Source of the DNA: Zygnema cylindricum
Taxonomy: Eukaryota; Streptophyta; Zygnematophyceae; Zygnematales; Zygnemataceae
NCBI GenBank assembly: GCA_037447655.1
Contig: JBBHKE010002973.1
Span: 686,417-727,080, forward strand
Direction of reading: 5' to 3'
Length of the DNA stretch: 40,664 nucleotides
In this document: piece by piece, positions 1-11,600 of the stretch
Position numbering within the stretch: the first letter of the stretch is position 1
How the letters are laid out: each line of letters begins with the position of its first letter
Position numbers and translations under genes: made by a program
The notes under the pieces: generated by a model
Seen by the model: only the letters and a program-made list of their open reading frames with translations
Databases searched by the model: none
Told to the model about the DNA's origin: nothing

Positions 1-20
1 TCTCTCTCTCTCTCTCTCCA
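1..20. repeat. (TC)n microsatellite
   Basis: A pure TC dinucleotide tract lies at the window edge, followed by AT-rich sequence up to the 3' end of the PPR-SMR gene. It may extend beyond the window. Confidence 0.8.
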
Positions 21-267
21 TCTCTCTTAAATTTGAAAAGAAAATCCTCCACCAAGGGCATTTCCACACACTCGTGTTTTATCCTAAACATAATTTGATT
101 AATTTGTTTCTTAAGATTTGTTTTATATGACTTGAAGAATGAGCACCGAAACCTTGTACATGAAATATTCTGACTACAATAACAATGCCTTCGTCTAAAT
201 TAACAATAAAAGAAAATAAAAACCGCACTATTCAAAAGAGTCATAAATTTTTTTAAATTCTTAACAT

Positions 268-3184
268 TCACCTTAATTCTTGTAAAACCTCTTGATCAAC
301 CTCTTTGGTGCTCTCCAAAATCCAAATTCTAACATTCTCACCTTTGCTCTCTAAAACCCCTTTATTCCCCTTCCCTACTTTAAAAGGCGATTCAAATTTC
401 TCTAACATTTCTTTTACCATTCGGTGAATCAGACTCTCTCCTTGCTTCGAGCTATGCCTACCCCAACCCGTGACGATTGTCACACTAGTTGCCACGTGGC
501 AACCGTCCAACAACCTTATCCAAATCTCCGATAGCCACATTAGCACAAAAAGACGAGCCGAAAATAAGTGTAACCCGTGAAGGTCAATAGACCACTTAGA
601 GTTTTGCCAGGTGGTACAGCGAGACAGAATACTTTGATTTAACATGCTAAACAATATCTCTCCCTTTCCACCACATCTCCCTCTTGCTTTCGTTTTTAGC
701 CTATGAAAACTTGTCGCCCAATGAGATTTTGCCACATCTTGATTCTCGGATAAGGCACTTACTCCCTTTGTACCCTCTTCGAACAAATAACCCCCCCCTA
801 AACTATTTACAATTGTATTAATAGTATCCAAACTTAACTCCGTTTCTACCGACAAAATCCTGTCAAATGTTTGTATGCCTTTGTCGTACTCTCGCAAACT
901 CAAATATCCCCTAAGAATCTCATTTTGAAGTTGTGATTCAGAATTTATACCCACTTTGTTCCCTTCGATTTCCTTTAATACTTGTTCAAATCTTTTCAGT
1001 TGCCCAGAATTCGCATATATTCGCAGTAAATTACAATAAAGTTCAACGATAGAGGACAATTTTTGATCGTTGACCTCAGCGATTAGGTCAGCTATTTTGT
1101 CTGGTCTGTTGGCCTTTCTATAAGCCACTCCGAGTCGACCGCACGAACGTTCCACTAGCTCCATTTCCTCCTCCTCCTCTCTTTTTTCTTCCTTTACCCC
1201 TTTTAAACCATTTTGCAAACATGGATCCATCTCGATTTGCTGAAAATTAATTAACTTGTCCCCTTTTGGAACGACTTCCCCATTTTTTCCCTCGTTTTCT
1301 CCCTCGTTATCTCTCCCTCTCCTTTCTCTCCTCTCAAGAACTTCCTTATTTAACTCAAAGAACAGTTTCTCGGCCTTCTCCCATTGGCCAATGCCACTGT
1401 AGGCCTTTATAAGAGCCTCCATGGCTTCGAGTTCAAAGAATATTTTGTCTTGTCCCTGTGTTGTCTTATTCTGGGTTGCCAGCTGGCTGACGACAAGATT
1501 CGCCAGCTCGCAGTCTTCACTCTCTTCTAAAACGGAAACGAGTCGAGCGAGGACATGGAAAGGGGGAGAAACGGACCAATTTTTTTGAAGGGAGAGGTAT
1601 ACCTGCGAAACAGAAAGACCAACGGAAATTTCAACATAAATTGGGGAATATCAACAATTAAAAAAAAAGAAAAACAAAGTGAAAAGTGAAAAGTGAGAAG
1701 GAGAAAGGAAAAAGAGATATAAGAGAGAGAGGAATTTGAACTGTATATTTGTTTTGTGATTATATAAAAATCGCAGGCAAAATGTAGATAAATTTGGAAA
1801 AGTAAATGATTTTCAAGTCCCATACAAAAGTTTGTCTGGAAAAATTGTAATTGGAACAAAAGATCTTTATCCTTTACTCATCATTGCGTTATTCGGGCTA
1901 ACATGGCAAGAAAAAACTCTCGAGTGATCACGACACCAAATAGATTTTGATGTTTAGGAAAGAAGACAAAAAGGTTGAAAGGAACAGCACGGTCTTGAGC
2001 CAGAGGAAAACCAAGAATGAAAATTCATAATATGGAAAATTTTCATATCCTATTCCAAGTCCAGTATCTGTTAATTAAAACAAGTGAATCTCTATAGTCT
2101 TTAGAATTTTAATACATAATTAAGGTATAAAAAATGATCAAAGATACTTTGAAGGAAATAAAAAAAAAATGACGAGAAAGGTCGGTAAGTCTAATGTCGC
2201 CTCATGGTCCGTCTTGCACTCCTCTCATGGTTTAAAGCATGATGCAGAAATAACAAAGGCAATTTTTCCGGCACGCAAGTCCCAATTTCCAATGTCCAAT
2301 GTTTAATCTCCAATCTCCAATATCCGCTTTCCAATGTCCATGTCCAATGTCCCAATTTCCCATGTCCAATGTTCAAGTCCAATGTCCAATGGCCTCTCTC
2401 CAATGTCCAATGTCCACTCTCCGGTTTCCACTGCCTGAAGTTCAATGTCTCGTTTTCCAATTTCTTATGTCCAAAACACAATGTCAAATGTCCACTGTCC
2501 ACTTTCCAATTTTCAATGTCATCTCCCATGTCTAATTTTCCAATGTTTAACGTCCAATGTCCAATGTCTAATGTCCAATGTCCAATGCCCAATGTCGAAT
2601 TTCCAATGTCCAATGTCCAATGTTCAATGTCCAATGTCTAATGTCCAATGTCCAATTTCCAATTTCCAATGTCCAAATATCCAATTTCCAATGTCCAATG
2701 TCTAATGTCCAATGTCCAATGTCCAATGTCCAAATGTCCAAATTCCAAAGTCTAATATCTAACGTCCAAAGTCCTATGCTCCCGTCACGTCACTCCCTGC
2801 ATTTCCCAAATGTCTACTTCTCACCTCCCCAGCCAGCTGACTCTCGCCCATGTGCAGCAGCTCCTCCACTACCTCCATCTGCAGCCTTCTGGGAAGTTTC
2901 CTCGCTCTTCTCACTGCCACCTGGCGCTTCTCAGGCTCGTTTTTCACACGTGTGAGCTGCAACACGAATCGGGCACAGGGATTGCTCACAAATCGGCTCA
3001 TGCCTTTCCTTCCGTCTCGTAGAGGACGACCCCATGAAAGAACACAACTTGGAGCCCTATATTCCCCTTTTAAATCCTGTAAAACGTCGAATTTTGTGGG
3101 AAATGTTAGTGTTTTTTTAGATAGGGTTGAAGGAAAGTGGAAAGCAAAATGGATATTCGAAAATGACGTGGCCAAAGGTGACAT
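268..3184 (-). CDS. PPR-SMR protein (two exons), probably organelle-targeted
   Basis: Two minus-strand exons join in phase 0: exon 1 at 3184-2825 (120 codons, donor GAG|GTGAGA) and exon 2 at 1602-268 (444 codons plus stop, acceptor TTTCGCAG). The product is 564 residues. The N-terminus (MSPLATSFSNIHFAFHF) is rich in Ser, Thr and Phe and poor in acids, like a plastid or mitochondrial transit peptide. PPR-like helical pairs occur around residues 181-203 and 276-380, split by a highly charged Glu/Lys/Arg-rich segment at about 205-270. Residues 457-548 form a C-terminal Smr domain with IDLHGL at 459-464 and TGWGRHS at 498-504. Plant PPR-SMR proteins (GUN1, pTAC2, SVR7 and SOT1 families) bind organelle RNA or DNA or act in plastid gene expression. 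This one is short and has few PPR units, so I do not assign an orthologue. The intron (1603-2824) holds a minisatellite. The Smr domain is confident; the exon 1 junction is inferred from phase and consensus. Confidence 0.8.
2281..2780. repeat. (TCCAATG)n minisatellite in the PPR-SMR intron
   Basis: About 500 bp of a degenerate 7-bp unit, TCCAATG (minus-strand CATTGGA), with variants such as TCTAATG, TTCAATG and TCCAATT. It lies wholly inside the single intron of the PPR-SMR gene. The array is open in several frames on both strands, which creates spurious ORFs. Scattered similar heptamers occur near 24255 and 24390. Confidence 0.95.
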
Positions 3185-3367
3185 TATGATTCGTAAGTTA
3201 AAAAATTGTTGGAAGAAACGTACGTAGGATTGTTAGAGCAATTGTTATGGAATGTTTAAGGTGGAGTTCGACCAGATGTACGGACAGCCTCAGGTCGTAC
3301 AAAATTTGTTATTGAAAAGTCAAGTTCTGATTCGCCAATGAGATTCTGTTTAGCTCACTGTGTACAG
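3185..3367. promoter_or_regulatory. Upstream region of the PPR-SMR gene
   Basis: This is about 180 bp between the PPR-SMR start codon and the first MITE. Any compact promoter or 5' leader for the minus-strand gene should lie here or inside the adjoining transposable elements. I see no definite core promoter motif. Confidence 0.3.
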
Positions 3368-3570
3368 TACACCTTGAATCGTTATTAGCGTATAGAAATT
3401 TTTAGTGTAAAGAAAATATTAGCGTCATTCATTCTAATTTAGTGTCAGGAGACGTGGCAGATTATGGTCCACGTCCTGAAATAGTGTGATTTATTATATT
3501 TAGGGTATCGATGTCAAAATTTTGGGGTGCCGATATAGTGTACATAAGGCTAATAACGATTCACGGTGTA
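3368..3570. mobile_element. Short MITE, TIR family A (copy 1)
   Basis: The element begins TACACCTTGAATCG and ends with the inverted form CGATTCACGGTGTA. The two ends pair with few mismatches, and TA flanks both sides, which suits a TA target duplication. The interior (ACGTGGCAGATTATGGTCCA) is shared with the copies at 8266-8431 and 25336-25524, which defines a short non-autonomous subfamily. There is no ORF. Confidence 0.8.
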
Positions 3571-3578
3571 CTGTACAG

Positions 3579-4241
3579 TACACCGTCAATCGCTATTAGA
3601 GTAAAGGAATAAATAGCGTAAAAAAAAATTTAGTGTTATTAACACTAATCGGGAATTTTTTATTTTTGAAAAAAAATATATATACTAATTAATCCCTAAC
3701 TGTAATTTGGGTTGTCCTGAATAATAAATGCCCGCCCTTTCGATGTCTACATTAATCTGTGTAACCGTACAAAATCTGACAATTCGTACGCCGTCGCGCT
3801 GTTCACACGGTCGACGGACGAACATATGAGAACGTAATTTTTGTCGACGAGTTTGCGTCTCTTTCTTCCAGTGCACATTCACATGTGTGCGAAAAATCAA
3901 TCACATCGAAAAAAAGCCGTTCGCATAACTCTCGTCCGTCGACAGCATCGTCGTCAGTGTGAACATTAACTGACATTCAGCGCGACAAATAATACTAGCG
4001 TCATAATGACGTCAAAACTATACGGACTGACAGATTCTGTACGTTCACGTAATTTAGTGTTCACAATTTCAGCGCGGATATTTATTGCCGACATAACCCA
4101 ATATAGAGTACTTAAATAAATTAGAGTAAACTTCGACTGTGAAAAAGTTCTATCACATAAATTAGAGTTCATTACTCTAATTGTTTTTTTTCGTTTTTTT
4201 ACTCTAATTTTTTCATTACTCTAATTACGATTCGCGGTGTA
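3579..4241. mobile_element. Long MITE, TIR family A (copy 2)
   Basis: The ends are TACACCGTCAATCGC and CGATTCGCGGTGTA. At about 660 bp this belongs to the longer subfamily. Its interior has the repeated GTACAAAATCTGACAA and TTCACACGGTCGACGG blocks also seen in the copies at 4245, 4823 and 6950. Only the spacer CTGTACAG separates it from copy 1. It is non-coding. Confidence 0.8.
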
Positions 4242-4244
4242 CTG

Positions 4245-4809
4245 TACACCGCCAATCGCTATTAGCGTAGAAGTTTCTTTAGCGTACATGAAAAATTACC
4301 GTGGTTTACGCTAATTAAGAATTTGAAAATTTTGAAAAAAAACATACATTCTAATTGTTTAATAATTCTAATTTGGATCTTTAAAAAAAAAAAATGTCGG
4401 TCGCAAACATGTTTACACTAATATAGTTATTCGTACAAAATCTTTCAAATCGTACACAAATCGTACGTTCACACAGTCGAAACGTGGTTGCTGGACGAAT
4501 ATGTGCGAACGTGACATTTGATAACCCGATTAGACCCCCTTTTTAGAGCGCACATTCTCATGCGTCCACGGCTACTAAAACTCATTAATTATACTTTTTC
4601 ACTTAAAAAGGTACAATTTTGTATGGTCTGACTCTGTCCGTACACCACACTAATTAACTGATGGCGTACTTCCATTTTGTACGGTACTAAAAAATTAACC
4701 CTAAATAGAGTAAAGAAAAAAATAGAATGAACTACGCTAATGGAGAATAAAAAAAAAAAAAAGCGGGACGGAATTAGCGTACACAACGCTAATAGCGATT
4801 GGCGGTGTA
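4245..4809 (+). mobile_element. Long MITE, TIR family A (copy 3), left arm of a palindrome
   Basis: The TIRs are TACACCGCCAATCGC and GCGATTGGCGGTGTA. Just 3 bp (CTG) separate it from copy 2. Its sequence is repeated in inverted orientation by copy 4. The innermost roughly 100 bp (about 4707-4809) match the inverted copy with one substitution and one difference in poly-A length, so the pair arose or was homogenised recently. Confidence 0.85.
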
Positions 4810-4822
4810 CTGTACAGTACAG

Positions 4823-5364
4823 TACACCGCCAATCGCTATTAGCGTTGTGTACGCTAATTCCGTCCCGCTTTTTTTTTTTTTATTCTCCATTAGTGTAGT
4901 TCATTCTATTTTTTTCTTTATTCTATTTAGGGTTATTTTCAGTACGTTGTCTCTTAAATAGAGTGGTGTACGGTCAGTGTCAGACCGTACATAAATGTAC
5001 CTTTTAAGTTAAAAAGTACAATAAATTAGTTTTAGTAACCGCGGACGCATGAGAATGTGCGTTCTAAAAAGGAAAAAAAACCAGGTCGTAAAAAATCCCG
5101 CTCGCACATATTCGTCCGACAGCCGCGTTTCGACCGTGTGAATGTACGATTTGTGTACGATTTGTCAGATTTTGTACGAAAACCTATATTAGTATTAGCA
5201 TGTTTGCGACCGACATTTTTTTATTCAAAGATCCAAATTACCATAACCAAACAATTAGAATGTATGATTTTTTCCAAAATTTTCAAATTCTTAAATAGCG
5301 TACACCACGGTAATTATTTTTATACGCTAACAAAACTTACACGCTAATAACGATTGGCGGTGTA
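4823..5364 (-). mobile_element. Long MITE, TIR family A (copy 4), right arm of a palindrome
   Basis: This is the inverted copy of 4245-4809, separated from it by a 13-bp GTACAGTA-type spacer. The inner 100 bp are nearly identical. The outer part is clearly homologous but more diverged, with short insertions and deletions. It ends about 270 bp before the NBP35 start codon, so it forms the upstream boundary of that gene's promoter. Confidence 0.85.
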
Positions 5365-5514
5365 GTGTAATGGCTGTATTAGTGTATTATAATGTTTCGT
5401 ACTGAATTTTCGCATTGAATTTCAACAATGACGTTTCGCACATTCTGTTCAGTTTTCGGCTTTAGTAACTGGAGACGACATAGTACTGTAGTACTGTAAT
5501 TTCCTTTAATAATT

Positions 5515-5524
5515 TTTAGGGTTT
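5515..5524 (-). promoter_or_regulatory. Possible telo-box-like element upstream of NBP35
   Basis: TTTAGGGTTT (minus-strand AAACCCTAAA) sits about 110 bp before the NBP35 start codon. In plants, AAACCCTAA 'telo boxes' occur in promoters of growth and translation genes. Similar degenerate tracts are common in this window, so functional assignment is weak. Confidence 0.25.
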
Positions 5525-5632
5525 GAGTTTCTCTTACTAAGAACGGCAGAAACGCTGTAGTTTATTGACCAATTTTTTCCAGGATTAGAAATTTGCTTAC
5601 AGGTTTGGATTTTAGGTCGAAAAAAATTTGCA

Positions 5633-8600
5633 ATGTCAGAGGCACAAGGAAACGTTCCTGAAAATGCTCCAGAGCGTAAGTTTCCGTTTTTTTGTTTTTT
5701 TGCCTTCCATATTTTCATCAATTCATGTAACCCTGAATTGTTGTTATTTGACATTAATTCAGGTTTATCCAACCCTAAGTAAATTGGTGTAATTGACATC
5801 TTGTCCATTAAATCAAATAATTTATTAACTTTTCATAGAGGCAAAAAGCATACACTGCCTATCATTATTAGAGTTAGTGAGTTATTAGTATTAAAGCGGA
5901 TTTTAATGCTAATAGTTATTAGTATTAACTGTTTATTATTAATATTACTATTTTTTTATTATTATTATCAAATAATATCAATGACTATTAATATTAACTA
6001 CAATAAATTACATTTTGCAACATGGCTCATTATGGACCACTTAACTAAATATTGATATCAACACTAATTTGTGATATTAGGAAAATAAAAAAAGCGCACT
6101 TGAATCCGTGTCAGCACCTCTAATAGGGATGTCAAAACTGTAGCTTAAGACAACAGCTATATATATTTATGCACGCGCACATATGTTTTACACATGTATT
6201 AATGTTTACAAAAAATGTTTACTTTCTGCGATTTGTTTGACAGATTGTCCTGGAACCCAAGTGGTTTTATTTCTTTAAAATGAGTGATTCAGAGCCACTT
6301 TATTAATACACACACACACACACATGTACATGTATATATTTATCACTCTATGTATATGCATATATAGGTATATATGTATATATACACGTATAAACAATTG
6401 CATGCATACATGTATGATTTTTTTGCAAACATGATTTCTCTGTGTTGTTTTGACAGATTGTCCTGGAACCCAAGCTGAGACAGCTGGCAAAGCTGACGCT
6501 TGTCAGGGCTGTCCCAATCAGCAAATTTGTGCGACTGCTCCTAAGGGACCTGACCCAGGTTAGAAACTTTTTTCGTAAAATTTTCTCTTATTAAATACAC
6601 TGTGAATTGCTGTTAACGTCAGTAACGCTAATTTGCTGCCGGTATTTTTGTTTCCTGAATATAAAATAGCTTTAATAGTAATAATCATTTTTCTCAACGC
6701 TGATTTTGTAAATGGTTGAAAATCTTTCACGTGGTTTGGACCTAAATGAGAATTATTAACACAAAAATAAACGCCTCGTTAATAAATTTTTTTTCCTAAT
6801 AGCAATTCATGGTGTAGCTGTTAGGACTATTTAAGTCCTTGGATTGCATAAACATTTTCCAAATCATATTACAAATAATATGCCATGACAACCAAGTATT
6901 GGAAATCATTATTCAAGATTTATTTAATTTTGTCGGTGATTCGAACAACTACACCGCGAATCGTTATTAGTGTCAAAGTTTAAATAGTGTTGAAGAAAAT
7001 TTACCGTACTTGATGCTAATTAAGAATTTGAAATTTTTCAAAAAAAAGGTGTATTCTAATTTCGGCGTTAATGCTAATTTGGGAACAGCAAAAATGGAAT
7101 ATTCGCCGTACGATTATATACATTAATATATGTATCCGTACAAAATGTAAGAAATCGTACGCCGTCGCGAATTTAAAATATCCGTACATGCCATACTAAT
7201 TTACGTGTCAGACTAATCCCGTTTTTTTGAGCGCACGTTCCTATGCGTGCGCGTCTGATTTAATTCATTTTTTGTAAATTTTCACTTGAAAAGGTACATT
7301 TATGTACGGTCTGACATCGACCGTACACCACACTATTTAGGTTTTATTATACTTTCGGGCTTTACGCTATTTTGTACGGTACCTTAATTAACGTCAAGGA
7401 AAAATAAAAATCATGTATCCTATTTGAAAAAAAAAATCAAAATTTTAAGAACCCAAATTAGAGTTATTGACACTAATAACGATTCGCGCTGTAGCAAATG
7501 CTTTTCTTTATTCTGAACAAAGAAAAAAATGTTGTATGCTAAGTTTTGAACAGATGTTCTTTTCAGTGTAGGAGATTTTTTATTTGCCTTTTTTTAATTT
7601 CAGCAGACTTCAAAGACTTCAAAGCACAAGCAATTAATGAGCCGAAAGGTGCATTGTACAACATTGAATTGTTTAATGACAAGTCAACGACTTTTTTGCC
7701 TATTATGATTATTTTTTTTCTTTGTAATTCTGTGTACACAATAAAATTTGTTCATGTATATAAGTTTTCATAATTGAATGCCCCAAGCACTTGTACTTGT
7801 AATTACGTGTTCCATCCCAAGTTTAAGTTAGAATTAACTTTGAACTTAATGAAAAACACAGGTATCAATCGTGTATTAGTGTTAAGAAATGCTAAGAGCG
7901 ATTCTTAACCCTAATTGGTATGAGGATTGTTTTAGCGCTAAAAAAAAAAACCATTTTCAGTATTAAAGCTATTTTGTGATCAGAAAGCAAAAAATTACCG
8001 GGACCAAATTAGTGTTATTAACGCTAATAGCGTTTCGCATTCTACTGACTAAATAATTTTTTGAGATCTAATACCTGCGTATTTTCCGCCATAATTAGTC
8101 TTGACCACACCATTTTCTATTACTTTTGTTGAAATAAAGAAGTCATACCTGGTACAAACCACGAGTTACTCGAAGTTTTGTGGATGACCATTCTGACTAT
8201 GCAAACAATTAAGTTTTAGAAAATTCACTCTATTTACAGTGAGCCACTTAATTCGCACACTCTACTACACCGCGCGAAATTAGAATTAATAATACTAATT
8301 TAGTGCAAGGTGACGTGCCGGATTTTGGTCCACTTCCTTAAATAATGTTGTTAACTCTATTTTGTGATTTTTGGCCAAAAATATTCGCGACAGAATTAGC
8401 GTTATTAACACTAATAATGATGTGCGGTGTAGTGGTCCATACTTTTATGGACAAAATGAAGTTAATTGTAAAATACATCTGATATGGGGAGCTCACTGTC
8501 GTTAATGTGGATCAACATAGGGAATATAATTATGAAATTGTTAACAAAAGCCACACTAATGGTGGTGAGGGGTCTTTTTGACGTTATCATGACTAGATTC

Positions 8601-11600
8601 ATTTTAAAATAAAGGTGGCGAAAAATACGATTCAAACAAGAAAGTAATGAAAATGAAAGCAAAAAGGAAAAAGGATATAAGGAAGAAAAATAAAACAGAG
8701 TGAAAAATGAATTGCGTGTTTGGGGAGGGAGCTTCAGCAAACAAATAAGTAAAAGTAAAAGGTGAAGAAAACCTAAAGAATATCGCAATACATATCCTTT
8801 TTTTCTAGGATTGTAGTCCTTGTGAGTTGTTGTAAATGAACATGAATTAAAGAAGTAAGAGTGAGAAGTTGAATAAGAAGGAAATACTGAAAATTGGAAA
8901 AGAGTGTAAAAGTGTAAGTAATTGAAGCACAAACAAAACTTAAACAAAAAAGGATTCTCAACAAGCTTTTCAAGCTTAAAGAGTAAACGCAGCTTCCTTT
9001 TTTCTGTTTTTTTTTACAGATATTGCAACAGTGGAGGACCGTATGAAATCCGTAAAACATAAAGTATTAATTTTATCAGGAAAAGGAGGAGTAGGAAAAA
9101 GTACATTTTCTGCACAACTATCATTCGCTCTGGCATCTCAAGACAAACAGGCATGGATTAATCTCTCTCACTCTACCTCCCTCTCCCTCCCTCTCTTCCT
9201 TCTAACTCCTTCCATCTCTCATTTTTTTGTCCTTTATTTATTTACCTATTTTTCACCTTAAACATCAACATCCAACAGTTCCCCCCTCATCCAAAACCCT
9301 TGTTTACCCTCTCGTGCTTCTCATGAGCCACTTCAAAAAGAAACAAAAATAAAACAATGTAGTTTAATATTTTATATTCGCAAAACGAACAATAATAATA
9401 TTTTATATTCTCTAAACAAACGAAAACAGCAACGTTCCATATTCTCTAAACAGGTTGGTTTATTGGACATCGATATTTGTGGTCCGAGTATCCCCAAAAT
9501 GTTGGGACTGGAGGGAGAGGAAATTCACCAAAGTTCTCTCGGTTGGTCTCCGGTTTATGTGGAGGACAATCTTGGAGTGATGTCAATAGGGTTTATGTTA
9601 CCGGATCCGGACGAGGCGGTTGTATGGAGAGGACCTCGAAAGAATGGGCTAATAAAACAGGTATTGTAACAAGGGGGGCAGAGAGAGAGGGGGGAGGGGG
9701 AGAGGAGGGAAGGGGAACTATTAACGCATAAAAAAAAGGGGAAGGGGCACTTTTAACGAATAAAAAATGTATTTACCATGTGGGTCTTATTTGTCTTATT
9801 TGGCTTATCTGTCTTGTTTGGCTTATTTGTACGTAATGTTAATTCTGTGGTGCCATAACATTCTATTCTAGGCGTTGTAATGTCAATTTCTAAGTAATGG
9901 GTGACGAAATGGGTATATATGTACATGTTACATCTTATATATGTGTATTATATATATTTGTATTATATGTGTATGTTATATATATATATATTTATCATAG
10001 TTGTTCAAATCGCGCGATTTTTTCCTTTTTCCGATTAAAACGTATAATTCGTGACTTTTGAATAAATCGGAAAAAAACGCGATGTACTTTCTGTCCGGTA
10101 AACTGAACGGCTAATTCACGGAAACTGTACGGTATTTTACGATAGCTGTACGGTTTTGTACGGTAAATGTACGGAATTTGACGAAAAGATACGTTGCACT
10201 TCGTAGTACTTTCTGTCCGGTAAACTGAACAGAAATTTTACGGAAATGTACGGAATTGTACCAAAAATGTACGGACTATTACGAAAAGATACGGAAAATG
10301 TACGAAAATGGTACAAACTGCGGTATATGTGAAATTTATTTTTGTTTACATGTACGGAATAGTACGGACGAAAATTCATTAACGATTTTTACGATTTTTT
10401 CAAAAGGTTCAATGCGTTTGTTACGTATAATTCGTCGCGATTAAATCGTTCGCACTAAACGCCGTGAACAACTATGATATTTATATGTATGTGTGTATAT
10501 ATGTATCCACACACATATATATACACATACACACACACACACACACGTATATATACATGTAGATAAACATATGTATTTATACATACACGTGCATTTACCG
10601 CTGTATCAAATGGTTTAATATTATGGATGACGGAGTACTGTTATCCACGCCAATCTGTGTAATCTAGAAAGGGCTTGCAATGAAACTTATTGTTCATATA
10701 CTTCTTATTTGTAAACGAGGCAAGTCTACACTTTTTCTTTGTACGCCCTAAAACATCTGCATCTGAAATTACTTTGGTCCAGACTTGTTATGCTTAGTAC
10801 ACCGCCCATTGCTATTAGAGATAAATTATTAGCGTGGACACTTCATTAAGCTTAACTATATTAATTATGTTTTGATATGTGGCTTATTAAGGGCCACTAA
10901 ACTAAATAGTGTTGTTAACAGTAGTTTATGATTTTGGGTCAAAAGCCACTCGCTTGAATTGGAGTGATTAACTATAATAGCGATGGGCAGTGCAGTTTAG
11001 CGATAATAGTATGAATTCTGTCAGCAATTGACATTCACAGAAATGACTTGTTTGGCTCAAGTCTGTCGTATTCACCTTATGCACCTTATTTGTCTTACTT
11101 TTCTTAATTTTCTTATTTTCTTTCTTCCGTATTTTTGACCCTTATTTTTGTTGATTTGCGTTATCGTGTCTCACTTCCCTCTCTCCTCTTCCCTTTCTCG
11201 CCCACTCCCCTCTCCCCCCTCCCCCGTCTCCCCTCTCGCATCTTCCCTCTTCCCTCTCCTCCCCTCGTCCCTCTTCCTCTGTCGGTTCTGTGCTAATGCC
11301 ATTAATTTCCTCACATTACAATAAAAAAGGTACAAGCCATAGTATTCCATAAATCCACATTTGATTTTGTACTATTTTTTCACTAAAAAGACGAGATGTA
11401 CATTAATATTTTCGTCAACAAAAGACGGTCTTTTTTGCTTGAATAAGTCCAAGTTCTCTCATGAAAGAAGACGAGGCTTATTTTCCTCCAATCAAAACCC
11501 TACAAAGTCAAAATAATATTCGTCGTTCAGGAAGGTATGCGGGTATGGGGGCATATTTTTCAAAAATACTAATATTGGTACAATGGACCTTAAAATGAAA

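Noticed and set aside
2191-2955. Several overlapping ORFs on both strands with repeated HWTLDIG or MSNVQCP peptides
   Set aside because: They are translations of the (TCCAATG)n minisatellite inside an intron, and all frames are open because the unit lacks stops.
2850-3227. Plus-strand ORF opposite PPR-SMR exon 1
   Set aside because: It is a shadow of the minus-strand exon, which has a transit-peptide-like start and a phase-matched donor.
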